Source: Cardinium endosymbiont of Dermatophagoides farinae
GTDB lineage: Bacteria > Bacteroidota > Bacteroidia > Cytophagales > Amoebophilaceae
Direction: 5' to 3'
Length of the DNA: 64,000 nucleotides
NCBI RefSeq assembly: GCF_007559345.1
Contig: NZ_VMBH01000001.1
Location: 62,001-126,000, forward strand
Shown piece by piece: positions 17,099 to 27,022 of the stretch. A program made the translations under genes and the position numbers. Within the stretch, counting starts at the first letter, position 1. Each line of letters opens with the position of its first letter. A model generated the notes under the pieces. It did not search any database and had not been told where the DNA came from. It saw nothing but the letters and a program-made list of their open reading frames with translations.

Positions 17099-19696
17099 CT
17101 AGTTTTTAATGCTTTTAACCATATTTTTAAGTTCATTCAATTTTAATAAGGCTTCTACTGGAGCAAGGGTATTGATATCAATAGCATCTAAAAAGGCTTT
17201 AAACTCGGTTAGATCTTCGTTTGGACCAAATAGTTTGAGCTGATAGTGCGCTTTTGGGATCTTTTCTACAGGCATTTTGCCACCTACCACCGATAGGTGT
17301 GCCAATACTTCCCTGGCCCTTTCCACAATAACAGCGGGCATACCGGCCATTTGAGCAACATGAATGCCAAAGCTATGGGCACTGCCCCCAGCTACTAGTT
17401 TATGTAGAAATAGAATCTTCTGATCTATTTCTTGTACCGCTACATTAAAATTCTTAACCCTAGGAAGCGCTTTTGCAAGCTCATTTAACTCATGGTAATG
17501 GGTAGCAAAAATGGTTTTAGCCCTATAATCAGGATGATTATGTAAATATTCTACCAATGCCCAGGCAATAGAAATGCCATCATAGGTACTGGTACCACGT
17601 CCTATCTCATCCATTAATACCAAGCTACGATGGCTAAGGTTGTGCATAATACTGGCTGCTTCAGTCATCTCCATCATAAAGGTAGATTCCCCTTGGGCCA
17701 AGTTATCTGAGGCACCTACTCTTGTAAAGATTTTATCTACTATGCCAATGTGTGCCCAAGCTACTGGCACAAAAGAACCGATTTGGGCCATTAATACGGT
17801 TAGGGCAACCTGACGCAATAGGGCTGATTTACCAGCCATATTAGGCCCTGTAATGACTATGATTTGTTGTGCGGATGGATCTAAGCTAATATCATTAGGC
17901 GTATAGGTTTTATCTACTGGTAGCCGCTGCTCAATAACAGGATGTCGGCTTCCTTTAAGATGCAGTAGGGTGCCATCATCTATAATAGGCTTGGTATATT
18001 GGTGCTGAACGGCTTGCCTGGCAAAGGAAAGATAGCCATCCAATTGCGCAATATACTTTGCATTGGACTGAATCTGTGGAATATATGCTACTGCTTCCGC
18101 TACTAAGGCTTGATAGAGCTGCTGCTCCAACAGCTGTGCCGCTTCTCCTGCATGTAGGATCTGTTCTTCATACTGTTTTAACCCTTCGGTGATGTAGCGT
18201 TCGGCACCTGCTAGGGTTTGTTTGCGCATCCAGTCTGCCGGTACTTTATTTTTATGGGCATTGGGCACTTCAAGGTAGTAGCCAAATACACGGTTATAAG
18301 AAACCTTCAGCGAAGGAATATGGGTCCGCTGGCTCTCCTTTTGTTGCAGCTGAACCAAATAATCTTTACCCTCGTAAATGATTGTATTAAAGGCATCCAA
18401 CTGATCGTTGACATGTGGCCGAATGAGTCCGCCTTGATGGGTGAGTATAGGTGGATCATCTTGAAGGGTATGGCCGATGCTTTCCACCAAAGCAGCACAT
18501 CCATGGAGTTGTTCATTTAGTTTTTGCAATAAAGGAGATTCGGTAGCTTGTAACGTGGTTTGTATGCATTGCACTTGTTCCAATGCCCTTTTTAGGGCTA
18601 CCATTTCCCGTGGATTCACTCTACCCACTGCTACTTTGGAGATAAGCCGTTCTAGGTCACCTATTTGCTTGAGATGGGTGACCAATAATGCTGCCAACTC
18701 GGTATCCTGTACAAGGTATGCTACTATATCCAACCGTTTTTGAATAAGCGCCACCTCTTTAAGCGGAAACAGCAACCATTTTTTAAGCAATCGCGCCCCC
18801 ATAGGGGTAACCGTTTTATCTAGTATTTCAATGAGCGAGGTCCCCCCTACCTGCTGCGGCACCATTAGTTCCAGCGCTTTAACGGTAAATGGATCCATCC
18901 AAACATAATGATGTTCCTCTAGGCGGACAATTGAACGAATGTGTTTGATTTCTTTATGTTCCGTTTCCGATAGATAGTGTAAAATAACCCCAGCCGCTAC
19001 AATAGCCACCGGGTAATCTGCGATGCCAAACCCTTTCAAAGAGTGGGTTCCAAAATGGCTATTCAGCAACCCATAGGCATAATCAAACTGAAACACCCAA
19101 TCTTCCAGCGCAAAGGTATGCAAATCACCTTTGGCAAAATCATTCCATGGTCGCTGCTGTTTTTTATTAAAAACAACTTCAGATGGCGCCAAGTGGTGCA
19201 ATACCTTCTGCATATAATCCGTCTCACCTTGCGTTACAAAAAATTCCCCCGTAGAAAGATCTAAGAAGGCCATACCCAGCACTGCTTTGTCAAAAAAAAT
19301 AGATGCTAGGTAATGATTCGCCCTTTTATCCAGCACCGCGTCACTAAGAGAAAGCCCAGGCGTCACCAATTCCGTAACCCCTCTTTGCACAATACCCTTG
19401 GCTTGTTTAGGATCCTCTAATTGATCACAAACCGCTACACGGTAGCCAGCTTTTACCAATTTAGGCAGATAAAGATCTAAGGAATGATGCGGAAAACCAG
19501 CCAATTCCACACTAGCAGCCGACCCATTTGCCCGCTTGGTAAGCGTAATACCTAAAACTTTACTAGCCGTAACCGCATCTTCCAAAAAAGTCTCGTAAAA
19601 ATCACCGACCCGAAAGAGCAATAATGCCCCAGGATATTTTTCTTTAATGGCAAAATATTGCCGCATTAATGGCGTTGGCGCAACTGGTTTTGACAT
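17099..19696 (-). CDS. mutS: DNA mismatch repair protein MutS
   Basis: An 865-residue MutS. The mismatch-binding motif is in GDFYETFLEDA near residue 35, the Walker A motif is GPNMAGKSALLRQ near residue 612, the signature MMEMTEAASIMHN and Walker B LVLMDEIGRGTSTYDG follow, and ATHYHEL is present. All catalytic elements are intact, so repair should be functional on the MutS side; mutL is not in the window. The gene is single, with MITE copy F upstream of its start. Confidence 0.97.
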   Translation of the reverse strand: MSKPVAPTPLMRQYFAIKEKYPGALLLFRVGDFYETFLEDAVTASKVLGITLTKRANGSAASVELAGFPHHSLDLYLPKLVKAGYRVAVCDQLEDPKQAKGIVQRGVTELVTPGLSLSDAVLDKRANHYLASIFFDKAVLGMAFLDLSTGEFFVTQGETDYMQKVLHHLAPSEVVFNKKQQRPWNDFAKGDLHTFALEDWVFQFDYAYGLLNSHFGTHSLKGFGIADYPVAIVAAGVILHYLSETEHKEIKHIRSIVRLEEHHYVWMDPFTVKALELMVPQQVGGTSLIEILDKTVTPMGARLLKKWLLFPLKEVALIQKRLDIVAYLVQDTELAALLVTHLKQIGDLERLISKVAVGRVNPREMVALKRALEQVQCIQTTLQATESPLLQKLNEQLHGCAALVESIGHTLQDDPPILTHQGGLIRPHVNDQLDAFNTIIYEGKDYLVQLQQKESQRTHIPSLKVSYNRVFGYYLEVPNAHKNKVPADWMRKQTLAGAERYITEGLKQYEEQILHAGEAAQLLEQQLYQALVAEAVAYIPQIQSNAKYIAQLDGYLSFARQAVQHQYTKPIIDDGTLLHLKGSRHPVIEQRLPVDKTYTPNDISLDPSAQQIIVITGPNMAGKSALLRQVALTVLMAQIGSFVPVAWAHIGIVDKIFTRVGASDNLAQGESTFMMEMTEAASIMHNLSHRSLVLMDEIGRGTSTYDGISIAWALVEYLHNHPDYRAKTIFATHYHELNELAKALPRVKNFNVAVQEIDQKILFLHKLVAGGSAHSFGIHVAQMAGMPAVIVERAREVLAHLSVVGGKMPVEKIPKAHYQLKLFGPNEDLTEFKAFLDAIDINTLAPVEALLKLNELKNMVKSIKN

Positions 19697-19765
19697 AGAA
19701 ATGTAAAAATATAGTTTAAAACTAAATTAAAGTGTAGTAACTTTGGCATAGACGCAAGGATCCAA

Positions 19766-19907
19766 AGACCTTCTGCAAAACCTATTTGTGATCAGCAGTT
19801 TTTAGGAGAAGCACAGTCGAGCACCGCAGAATACTAAATGTATTTGAGGAGCATAGACAAGCTTCGACACCAAAATTGCCATTAGAAATAGGTTTTGCAG
19901 AAGGTCT
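19766..19907 (+). repeat. MITE copy F (long form)
   Basis: 142 bp. Flanked by CAA on both sides. It lies between the divergent mutS and ankyrin genes. Confidence 0.9.
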
Positions 19908-20063
19908 CAAGTTTACAACCGCAATCTAACTTAAAATTGTAAAACATTCAGCTGTAATTTAGTTTTTTTAGCCTGAATTCCTTATAATGCAGTAAAAGGC
20001 TTCTCGTCAGTTTAAATACAGGGGGGCGTGTGATCTATTAAAAAAATTCAATCAAAAAAAATT

Positions 20064-21449
20064 ATGAAAGGGTTTAATATAAAGAGTAGATGGTCTGGTT
20101 TTTTGGCAAAGGGGATAAAGGCTTTATTGCTATTGCTTGTGTTGCAAGCTGACTGTTGTGGCCTTAAGTGGGGGCAAGGTGGAATAGCAGCTCATACAGT
20201 AAACAAGATGAGTGATGAACAGTTTAAAGACACAGTGGGGAATATTGAGGATGTTAGTTATTGGATGGATGACAAAAAACGGCTCATGTTTTATGCTGCG
20301 GCAAAGTACGGTAAGCATATTAAATTACAAGAAATACTAAAAAAGTATATCCAAAAGGTAAAAGACTTCGGGTATAAACATAAAAATGAAGAATTTATTA
20401 ACACACCTGACTTAACAACAAAAAAAACAGCTATTGAGGAAGCTATAAGAGAAGGACATATCGACGTAGTTAAAGTTTTTATCAAATTCGCTGGAGATGC
20501 ATACAAAAACTTTATTCATATTGATATTAATAAAGTCGGCAAGGGTGGAACTACATCCTTGGTAGCGCTTCAAAATAAACAGGCTAAAATAGCTAAAATT
20601 TTGTTAGAACAGCCTGATATTGACATCAAGACGATAGATTCAACTTCAGGTGACACAGCCTTGCATTTAGCCATTAAAAACAAGGACAAGTACAAGGACA
20701 TAGCAAAAAAACTGATTACTCGCTTTAAGGAAGAGGCCCCAGACTTATTATTTGCACAAAATAAAGATGGAGACGCACCGTTGCATTTAACGATGCAATA
20801 TAAACTACGAGATCAACAATCAAATATGCAACCAGATAAGGAAAGTGTATCATTTATATTAATTAATGCAATTCCTAAGGAAAAACTTTGGATAAAAAAT
20901 AACCAAGGTAAGACTGCTTTAGTTCTAGGGATCGAACATGAACACAAGGATACGGCACTGTTGATCCATGAGATGTCATCTTTAAACGAAATATTTAAAC
21001 TACTGGATAAAATTGCTAATCCAGCTAAGGCAGCTTTTTTTATTGCAGCACTTTATCGAATAGGGCAACTAAAAAATGCAGATTCATCTAACGTAGTGCA
21101 GAAAGTGAACAATTTTTTGAAAGAAATAGTTACATCGAAGAAGCCTATCTATGTATCCAACATGGGTTCAGAGCCCACCTCTAATAAGGAAATTAGAATT
21201 GCAATGTTTGCGTGTGCTATAAAATTTCTAAATAACAACCTAGGAAAAGAGGAATTAAAGCCTATTTTGGAGACTATTTTAAATGATATTAATAAACGAG
21301 AGGTTACACGTAGGGTACAAGGCGGAATCAGTAAGAAATATGCTGATAAATTGCGCAATATAGTCAATTCAAAAGGTTCTTCAACACCAAGCCAGGATAC
21401 CATAAAATCAATAGAAAGTCCTGCTATACCTATAGCAATGCCTGCATAA
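20064..21449 (+). CDS. ankyrin-repeat lipoprotein
   Basis: 461 residues. The N-terminus is a lipoprotein-like signal (GIKALLLLLVLQADCC). Ankyrin-like units run from about residue 70 to 320, for example KKTAIEEAIREGHIDVVKVF, SGDTALHLAIKNKDKYKDIA, DGDAPLHLTMQYKLR and QGKTALVLGIEHEHKDTALL. The C-terminal 140 residues are helical with no domain I recognise. The protein probably sits on the cell surface or in the periplasm and may reach the host; this is inference. It is bracketed by MITE copies F and G. Confidence 0.85.
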   Translation: MKGFNIKSRWSGFLAKGIKALLLLLVLQADCCGLKWGQGGIAAHTVNKMSDEQFKDTVGNIEDVSYWMDDKKRLMFYAAAKYGKHIKLQEILKKYIQKVKDFGYKHKNEEFINTPDLTTKKTAIEEAIREGHIDVVKVFIKFAGDAYKNFIHIDINKVGKGGTTSLVALQNKQAKIAKILLEQPDIDIKTIDSTSGDTALHLAIKNKDKYKDIAKKLITRFKEEAPDLLFAQNKDGDAPLHLTMQYKLRDQQSNMQPDKESVSFILINAIPKEKLWIKNNQGKTALVLGIEHEHKDTALLIHEMSSLNEIFKLLDKIANPAKAAFFIAALYRIGQLKNADSSNVVQKVNNFLKEIVTSKKPIYVSNMGSEPTSNKEIRIAMFACAIKFLNNNLGKEELKPILETILNDINKREVTRRVQGGISKKYADKLRNIVNSKGSSTPSQDTIKSIESPAIPIAMPA

Positions 21450-21766
21450 ATCCAACACTACTTTCAATAAATAAAACCAGCCTTCCAATTTTTCTATCAC
21501 CTAGAAAAACTGGAGGATTCAACTGAAAAACCACGTTATAGGTTTATATGTGCGGTTTCAACAGAGGCGGTACAAGAAATAATTTATACAATTATAAAGG
21601 TAGCGCTTGCTTATAAAAGATAAACCTTTAGCGTTATTATTCCTTTCCATTATGGGTTCCTTGGCTGCATCCGGCTGGTCTCCAATCCACAGGAGAGGCA
21701 ACGAGATGGTTCTGGATTTTAAAGCCCAGAACTGCCTACAAAAGATGTAAGCCTTGTATAGGCTAA
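21450..21766. other. gene-free stretch
   Basis: No open frame of note. It precedes and may belong to the transposase remnant at 21767-21870. Confidence 0.35.
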
Positions 21767-21870
21767 GAAGAGATCGAAAAACTTAATGACCTAGTTAAGG
21801 CTTGCATAGAGAAAAGAAAGCTGGCCCAACAATTGGGCAGCAACCGGGGTAGACCTTATAAATATTCAAG
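21767..21870 (+). pseudogene. possible IS5-like transposase N-terminal fragment
   Basis: A 34-codon open stretch reads EEIEKLNDLVKACIEKRKLA then GSNRGRPYKYS. The RGRPYKYS motif is characteristic of the start of IS5-type DDE transposases. The fragment stops exactly where MITE copy G begins (21871). Too short for a firm call. Confidence 0.35.
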
Positions 21871-22008
21871 AGACCTTCTGCAAAACCTATTGCTAAATGG
21901 CAATTTTGGCATTTGTCTATGCTCCTCAAATACATTTAGTATGCTGCGGTGCTCGACTGCGCTTCTCCTAAAAACTGCTGATCACAAATAGGTTTTTGCA
22001 GAAGGTCT
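21871..22008 (-). repeat. MITE copy G (mixed form)
   Basis: 138 bp, one extra T in the right end. The flanks AAG and ATA do not match. It has the left-hand insert of the long form and a shortened right-hand insert. Confidence 0.88.
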
Positions 22009-22241
22009 ATATTATAAGCAGGCATAGAGAATAAGGCGAATAATTAGTTGAAAAAATCATTTTAAAAGACTATATTTGGCACCTAGTGCTAGGTCCTTTG
22101 CACCATACATATTAAGTTGCCCCTGGGCAAAGGGCAATTTAGCATACAAAACAGTAACTAAATAGGTTACATCTAAAAGATTTAAGCTAACTTGTGCGAC
22201 ACTTAGTGCTGCTTTCGATTCAGTAAATAACCAAACCACCT

Positions 22242-23006
22242 ATGACTATGCAACATAACACACTTCTATATCGCTTTTTTTTTGACCCGCTTGCACATGG
22301 TATTGCCTGTATGGTAGTGGCCTACCTAGTTGCACCTGCTCAATTTGTAAAAGTAGTCTATCAAGAAACAGGCCAAAGCTATTCTGCTATTATTACAAAT
22401 TGTATACGTGCTAAAAATTTTAAATTCTTCTTTTCTGGAGCACATATTTATGCACTGCGACAGTTTATAGCGGCTTTAGCTTTTGGGGTCTCACAATGGC
22501 TTTTTCTTTGCTCTACTGACTATTATCCGATAACCAATTTTACGCTATTGGTGATCTGGGAGTGCTTCTTAGCTGGAATGGTAGAAACGGTTGTGACCAT
22601 ATATAGCGAAACAAAGGAAATTGCTGCTAACAAAGGGGCTTTAATGAAACGAAAAGAAAAGGTTATGGATGTCTTAACCCCAATCCTATTAAGGAATATA
22701 TTAAGTGCCTCGGCATGTATATTGGCCTATGAATTTACAAAGGATATACATGGAATATGGATGAATATGGTGGTTAGTACTTTGTTGGGTATAGCTGTAT
22801 CTGCTTTAACGATGCCATTTGACTTGATCGCTACACAGAACTGCGGATCAGAAGTGCCTATGACTTGGATCGGTCGATTAAAACATAACATTACAGTAGA
22901 AAAAAATTTTCTTGCAATCTTTAATGGGCTAACCATGCGCATTGTGCAAATCGTTCCCTATTCTGTTGCCCATAGCCTTGTGATGCTTTTCTTGGGACAA
23001 TCATAA
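22242..23006 (+). CDS. mitochondrial-carrier-like (SLC25-like) membrane protein, tentative
   Basis: 254 residues that divide into three units of about 85, each with two hydrophobic segments, the plan of mitochondrial carriers. Unit 1 has GIACMVVAYLVAP then Q34-F-V-K37 and Q41, followed by FFFSGAHIYALRQFIAAL. Unit 2 (CFLAGMVETVVTIYSE, then ILLRNILSASACILAYEF) is the weakest. Unit 3 has ALTMPFD at residues 188-194 and ends IFNGLTMRIVQIVPYSVAHS, matching the P-x-D loop and the F-x-G-x3-R segment of the family. Some signature charges are replaced (Q34, A197). Carriers exchange nucleotides or metabolites; a bacterial example, LncP of Legionella, is known. The intact NTT gene follows on the same strand, with a MITE between. 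Confidence 0.5.
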   Translation: MTMQHNTLLYRFFFDPLAHGIACMVVAYLVAPAQFVKVVYQETGQSYSAIITNCIRAKNFKFFFSGAHIYALRQFIAALAFGVSQWLFLCSTDYYPITNFTLLVIWECFLAGMVETVVTIYSETKEIAANKGALMKRKEKVMDVLTPILLRNILSASACILAYEFTKDIHGIWMNMVVSTLLGIAVSALTMPFDLIATQNCGSEVPMTWIGRLKHNITVEKNFLAIFNGLTMRIVQIVPYSVAHSLVMLFLGQS

Positions 23007-23043
23007 GAAGGGGTGTGTATGCTTTTTTCCTGAGCAAAAGAAT

Positions 23044-23176
23044 AGACCTTCTGGAAAACCTATTGCTAAATGGCAATTTTGTGGTCTATGCTCCTCAAAT
23101 ACATTTAGTATGCTGCGGTGCTCGACTGCGCTTCTCCTAAAAACTGCTGATCACAAATAGGTTTTGCAGAAGGTCT
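23044..23176 (-). repeat. MITE copy H (mixed form)
   Basis: 133 bp. Flanked by AAT on both sides. One half has the short-form sequence and the other the long-form insert, which looks like a recombinant of the two subfamilies. It separates the carrier-like gene from the NTT gene. Confidence 0.9.
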
Positions 23177-23220
23177 AATAGCGATGCATGCGGGAACCAT
23201 TTAATAAATTAAAAATCAAT

Positions 23221-24738
23221 ATGAAACAAGTAAGTGCCCTACTAAAAAAATGGCATCCTACCCACTGGCGCATTAAAGGTAATGGGCTGCAAAAGTTTTT
23301 TTGTATGGCGATCTTAATGTTTCTGATCTTACTGAACCAAAACTTAATTCGTGGCATAAAAGATAGCCTTGTGGTTACCTTAATAGGGGCGGAAGTATTG
23401 AGCTTTATTAAGCTATTTGTTGAAATGCCCGCAGGTATTTTATTTGTAGTCATCTATACCATCTTATGTAATAAGATGACTACAGAAAATATCTTTAGGG
23501 GCATTATCCTTTTCTTTCTCTTTTTTTTTATGCTATTCGGCTTTTTTTTGTTCCCTTATCAAGAGCTATTGCACCCTGATCCTTGTATGGTAGATGATTG
23601 CATTAGCCTTTACCCCCACTTTAAATGGTTTTTTGTTATGTGGGGCAAATGGACATTGGTACTCTTCTATATGATAGGTGAACTTTGGCCTATGATCGTT
23701 TTTACGCTGCTCTATTGGCAACTGGCCAATAAAATAACCAAAACGGAAGAAGCGGGTCGATTTTATTTCTTTTGTAACTTGGTTGGACAAGCCAATCTGC
23801 TGATCTCTGGTAGTATCATGGTCTATTTTTCTAGTAGCGATCATTTTTTATTGCCTTTCCTAGGTGTAGATAAAACGGAAACAGCACTGAAAATAGCTGC
23901 GCTTATGGTAATCGTTGTACTCTTGTGCCTCTTTATCCTATTTTTACACAGATATATTGAAAAACATATCGTCTATGGGCAAACCATACAAGCCAAGAGA
24001 CCTACTACCCTACAACTGGGGCTATATAAAAGTTTTAAGATGATTTCCAGGTCTAAATACCTTGGATTGATCTGTGTATTGATGATCTCTTACTCCATGG
24101 TTATTCATTTAATAGAAGGACTTTGGTTCCACGAAACGAGTCTTTTATATAAGAAGGATCCTACAAGTTTTATTACCTATCAAGGCAAGGTCTTATTCTG
24201 GACGGGTATTTGTACGCTTATTTGTTCTTGCCTAGGTAGTGCGATTATTCGGAAGCTCAGTTGGTTAGGTGCTGCACTGGTTACACCTATTGTAACGCTT
24301 GTAGTGGGGAGCTGTTTTTTTCTTTTTATAATCGCAGCCCATTTTAACTTTATATCAGATGCTATAATGGGTATATCAACTTTAGCTGCTATCGTAGCGA
24401 TTGGTGGCCTACAAAATGTATTGGCTAAAGGAACAAAATATTGTTTTTTTGATGTCACCAAAGAGGTGGTCTATATCCCTTTAGATCGTGAAATGGGCAC
24501 AAAAGGAAAAGCAGCAGTGGATATATTAGGTGGGAAAATAGGAAAATCTGCCGGGGCCGCTTTGCCAGTGATCTGTTATACTATTTTTCCTGGTGCAAAA
24601 CCAAATGAGTTAGCGCCATTTTTAATGGTAATGTTTTTTGTAATTTGTATCATTTGGATTACAGCAGTTGGCATGCTCTCAAAAAAATACCATAGCTTGA
24701 TAAGAAAGACAGACTGCCTGATGCTCAGCCAAGATTAG
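23221..24738 (+). CDS. NTT/Tlc-family nucleotide transporter
   Basis: 505 residues with about 11-12 hydrophobic segments. It shares the family pattern of the broken copy at 10.7-12.2 kb: NQNLIRGIKDSLVVTLIGAE near the start, EEAGRFYFFCNLVGQANL in the middle, and DVTKEVVYIPLDREMGTKGK with KAAVDILGGKIGKS near the end. NTT proteins exchange host ATP for ADP or import other nucleotides; which one cannot be read from sequence. The frame also contains an ATG at 23188, but the start at 23221 (MKQVSALLKK) fits better and is further from the MITE. Confidence 0.92.
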   Translation: MKQVSALLKKWHPTHWRIKGNGLQKFFCMAILMFLILLNQNLIRGIKDSLVVTLIGAEVLSFIKLFVEMPAGILFVVIYTILCNKMTTENIFRGIILFFLFFFMLFGFFLFPYQELLHPDPCMVDDCISLYPHFKWFFVMWGKWTLVLFYMIGELWPMIVFTLLYWQLANKITKTEEAGRFYFFCNLVGQANLLISGSIMVYFSSSDHFLLPFLGVDKTETALKIAALMVIVVLLCLFILFLHRYIEKHIVYGQTIQAKRPTTLQLGLYKSFKMISRSKYLGLICVLMISYSMVIHLIEGLWFHETSLLYKKDPTSFITYQGKVLFWTGICTLICSCLGSAIIRKLSWLGAALVTPIVTLVVGSCFFLFIIAAHFNFISDAIMGISTLAAIVAIGGLQNVLAKGTKYCFFDVTKEVVYIPLDREMGTKGKAAVDILGGKIGKSAGAALPVICYTIFPGAKPNELAPFLMVMFFVICIIWITAVGMLSKKYHSLIRKTDCLMLSQD

Positions 24739-24955
24739 ATAAATTATATCAAGCCACAAAGTAATCTACATTTAAGCCTATCATCATGCCTAAGCAACAG
24801 AGCAGCATGAATGACCTTGACCATTAGCCTTTGAACAAAAAAATCAAATCTTGTATCTTAAGGCTACAACTGGCACACTAAACTTAACTGACAACTATAA
24901 AGCCTGAGGCGATTGCAATAAACATTAATTATTATAAACCTAACATCTTCTCATC

Positions 24956-26701
24956 ATGAAAAAATTACCAATTGGGGTTAGTAACTTTCAAGAGTTGGTA
25001 CAAGGAGATTATCTTTTTTGCGATAAGACAGCTATGCTTTCTGAATTTCTGAGCAAAGGAGATAAGGTTACCTTAATTACGCGTCCCCGTCGTTGGGGAA
25101 AGACACTAAATATGTCTATGCTGCAACATTTTTTTTCTTCACAAGTGGATGGGATAGGTACAGCAGGTTTATTTGATAACTTAGCTATTGGCAAGATAGA
25201 AAAGGGTAAATACCTCGAGCAATATCAAGGTAAGCATCCGGTTATTATGCTAAGTTTTAAGGATATCCATACAGATAATTTTCAAGGAGCCTATAACAAA
25301 ATAAGCAAACAGATCGCTTTTCTATTTAGCTCATTTGAATACCTACTAAAGAGTACAAAACTCAATACGGTAGCGTTAAGAACTTTTCAAGCTATTATCA
25401 ATCAATCTGCCGACCAGGAGGATCTAGAGGATGCGCTCAAACTATTAAGCCAATGCCTCTACCAACACCATCGTAAAAAGGTCTATATGCTAATAGATGA
25501 ATACGATACACCACTCAATAAAGCTTATGGTAATGCGGCATACTTGGAGGCTATGGTCGCATTTATGCGCAACCTATTTAGCGCTGCTTTAAAAGACAAT
25601 AATGCACTAGAAAAAGGGGTATTAACGGGAATATTACGTGTCTCTAAGGATAGCATGCTATCTGGATTGAATAACCTAGAGACCTATACCTTACTAGATG
25701 AAGCCTATAGTTCCCATTTTGGTTTTAGTGAAACAGAAGTTTCCGCTTTGTTTAAAGCAAAAGATTTGCCTACCTCTATGGAAGCAATAAGAAATTGGTA
25801 CAATGGGTATAGGGTAGGGAACTTGGTGATGTATAATCCTTGGTCTATTATTTCTTGTATCAATAGATCAGGTTGTTTTGATGTTTATTGGGTGAATACG
25901 GGTAACAATAACTTAATCGAACAAAAGGTACTTTCTGCTCATTATGAGATAAAAGCGAAATTTGAACAATTGATGCGAGGGGAGTCTTTAGTTGTATCTA
26001 TCAACAGACATATTGCTTTTGATATTTTAGATAAAGATGATACATCTTTTTGGAGTCTTTTATTATTTGCTGGCTATTTAACCTTTGAAACAAGTAATTT
26101 AAGCGCCTATACGAGTCTATATGACTGTACAGTCAAGGTTCCTAATTATGAAATATGGCGGCTCTATAGCACATTTTTTCAAGAATGGTTCGTCAATCAG
26201 TTTGAGAGAAGGAGTCAATATGATTCTTTTTTGAAACATTTGGTAGCTGGTGAAGTTGCTGCTTTTGTAGCACAACTGAGCTATTTCTTACGAAGCAGTG
26301 TGAGCTATTTTGATACCAAGCAAAGTAAAACATCAGAAAGTTTTTATCATGGTTTTGTCTTAGCAATGCTGGCCAGTTTAGGTAGAACCCATTATATACG
26401 CTCCAATAGAGAAAGTGGCTTGGGAAGATATGATGTATTAATCATTCCTAAAGAGGATACCAAGGCGCTGCTATTGGAATTTAAGCAGGTACGTAAAGAA
26501 GAAGAATTGGAACCTGCAGCTAAACTTGCCTTATCTCAAATACAAACACAAGCCTATTATACGGAATTATTGCAGTATCCTTATGTACAAAAAGTCATAG
26601 CATGCGGTATTGCTTTTTCTGGGAAGTCAGTTGTAGCTGCTTACGCGAATTATGATTTGGCTGGTAAACAAGCTGGTGATGTTATTTTAACGGATAGATA
26701 A
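24956..26701 (+). CDS. AAA-ATPase-like / PD-(D/E)XK nuclease-like protein
   Basis: 581 residues with the domain order of proteins annotated AAA-ATPase_like plus PDDEXK_9 (DUF1703). The N-terminal domain starts LPIGVSNFQELVQGDYLFCD and has Walker A RPRRWGKT at 43-50 and Walker B VYMLIDEYD near 180. The middle has the family's NWYNGYRVG and YNPWSI motifs. The C-terminus has the nuclease-like core SGLGRYDVLIIPKEDTKALL followed by LEFKQ. Such proteins are abundant in Amoebophilaceae and other host-associated Bacteroidota; their function is not established. The gene is intact and followed by a hairpin repeat. Confidence 0.85.
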   Translation: MKKLPIGVSNFQELVQGDYLFCDKTAMLSEFLSKGDKVTLITRPRRWGKTLNMSMLQHFFSSQVDGIGTAGLFDNLAIGKIEKGKYLEQYQGKHPVIMLSFKDIHTDNFQGAYNKISKQIAFLFSSFEYLLKSTKLNTVALRTFQAIINQSADQEDLEDALKLLSQCLYQHHRKKVYMLIDEYDTPLNKAYGNAAYLEAMVAFMRNLFSAALKDNNALEKGVLTGILRVSKDSMLSGLNNLETYTLLDEAYSSHFGFSETEVSALFKAKDLPTSMEAIRNWYNGYRVGNLVMYNPWSIISCINRSGCFDVYWVNTGNNNLIEQKVLSAHYEIKAKFEQLMRGESLVVSINRHIAFDILDKDDTSFWSLLLFAGYLTFETSNLSAYTSLYDCTVKVPNYEIWRLYSTFFQEWFVNQFERRSQYDSFLKHLVAGEVAAFVAQLSYFLRSSVSYFDTKQSKTSESFYHGFVLAMLASLGRTHYIRSNRESGLGRYDVLIIPKEDTKALLLEFKQVRKEEELEPAAKLALSQIQTQAYYTELLQYPYVQKVIACGIAFSGKSVVAAYANYDLAGKQAGDVILTDR

Positions 26702-26711
26702 GGAATTTTTA

Positions 26712-26905
26712 TCCTTACTTTTTGCTTGATCAAAAAGTAACAAAAAATCAAGCGCCCTTGGAAAAAGTTGCGATCAGAAAGCACACCTTACAGATGGAAA
26801 AACAGGAGCCATGCTGCAGCCCTCCCTGCAAACTGTTTTTCTATTCATCTGTAAGCTGCACTTTCTGATCGCAACTTTTTCCAAGGGCGCGTTTTTCCTG
26901 CTTTT
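26712..26905. repeat. hairpin repeat family 2, long copy
   Basis: Arms CCCTTGGAAAAAGTTGCGAT and ATCGCAACTTTTTCCAAGGG form a perfect 20-bp stem, with inner arms ACCTTACAGATGGAAAAACA and its near-complement. The loop has the CTGCAGCCCTCCCTGC cassette. It begins 10 bp after the preceding stop codon. The rest of the gap, 26906-27022, shows nothing I can identify. Confidence 0.8.
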
Positions 26906-27022
26906 AAGCAGTGTTGCCATCTGGATGAATGGATACGCCTGGTTTAGTGAACATTACAGATTCGGCTCCTAAGGTAACTGAGCCCCAAGCTCTGGATGGT
27001 CCTTATTGGTAAATTGCGGAAA

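Noticed and set aside
22057-22239. Minus-strand open frame of 60 codons (ends GAKDLALGAKYSLLK)
   Set aside because: It could be the end of an outer-membrane protein, but it is too short, has no neighbours to support it and overlaps the likely promoter of the carrier-like gene.
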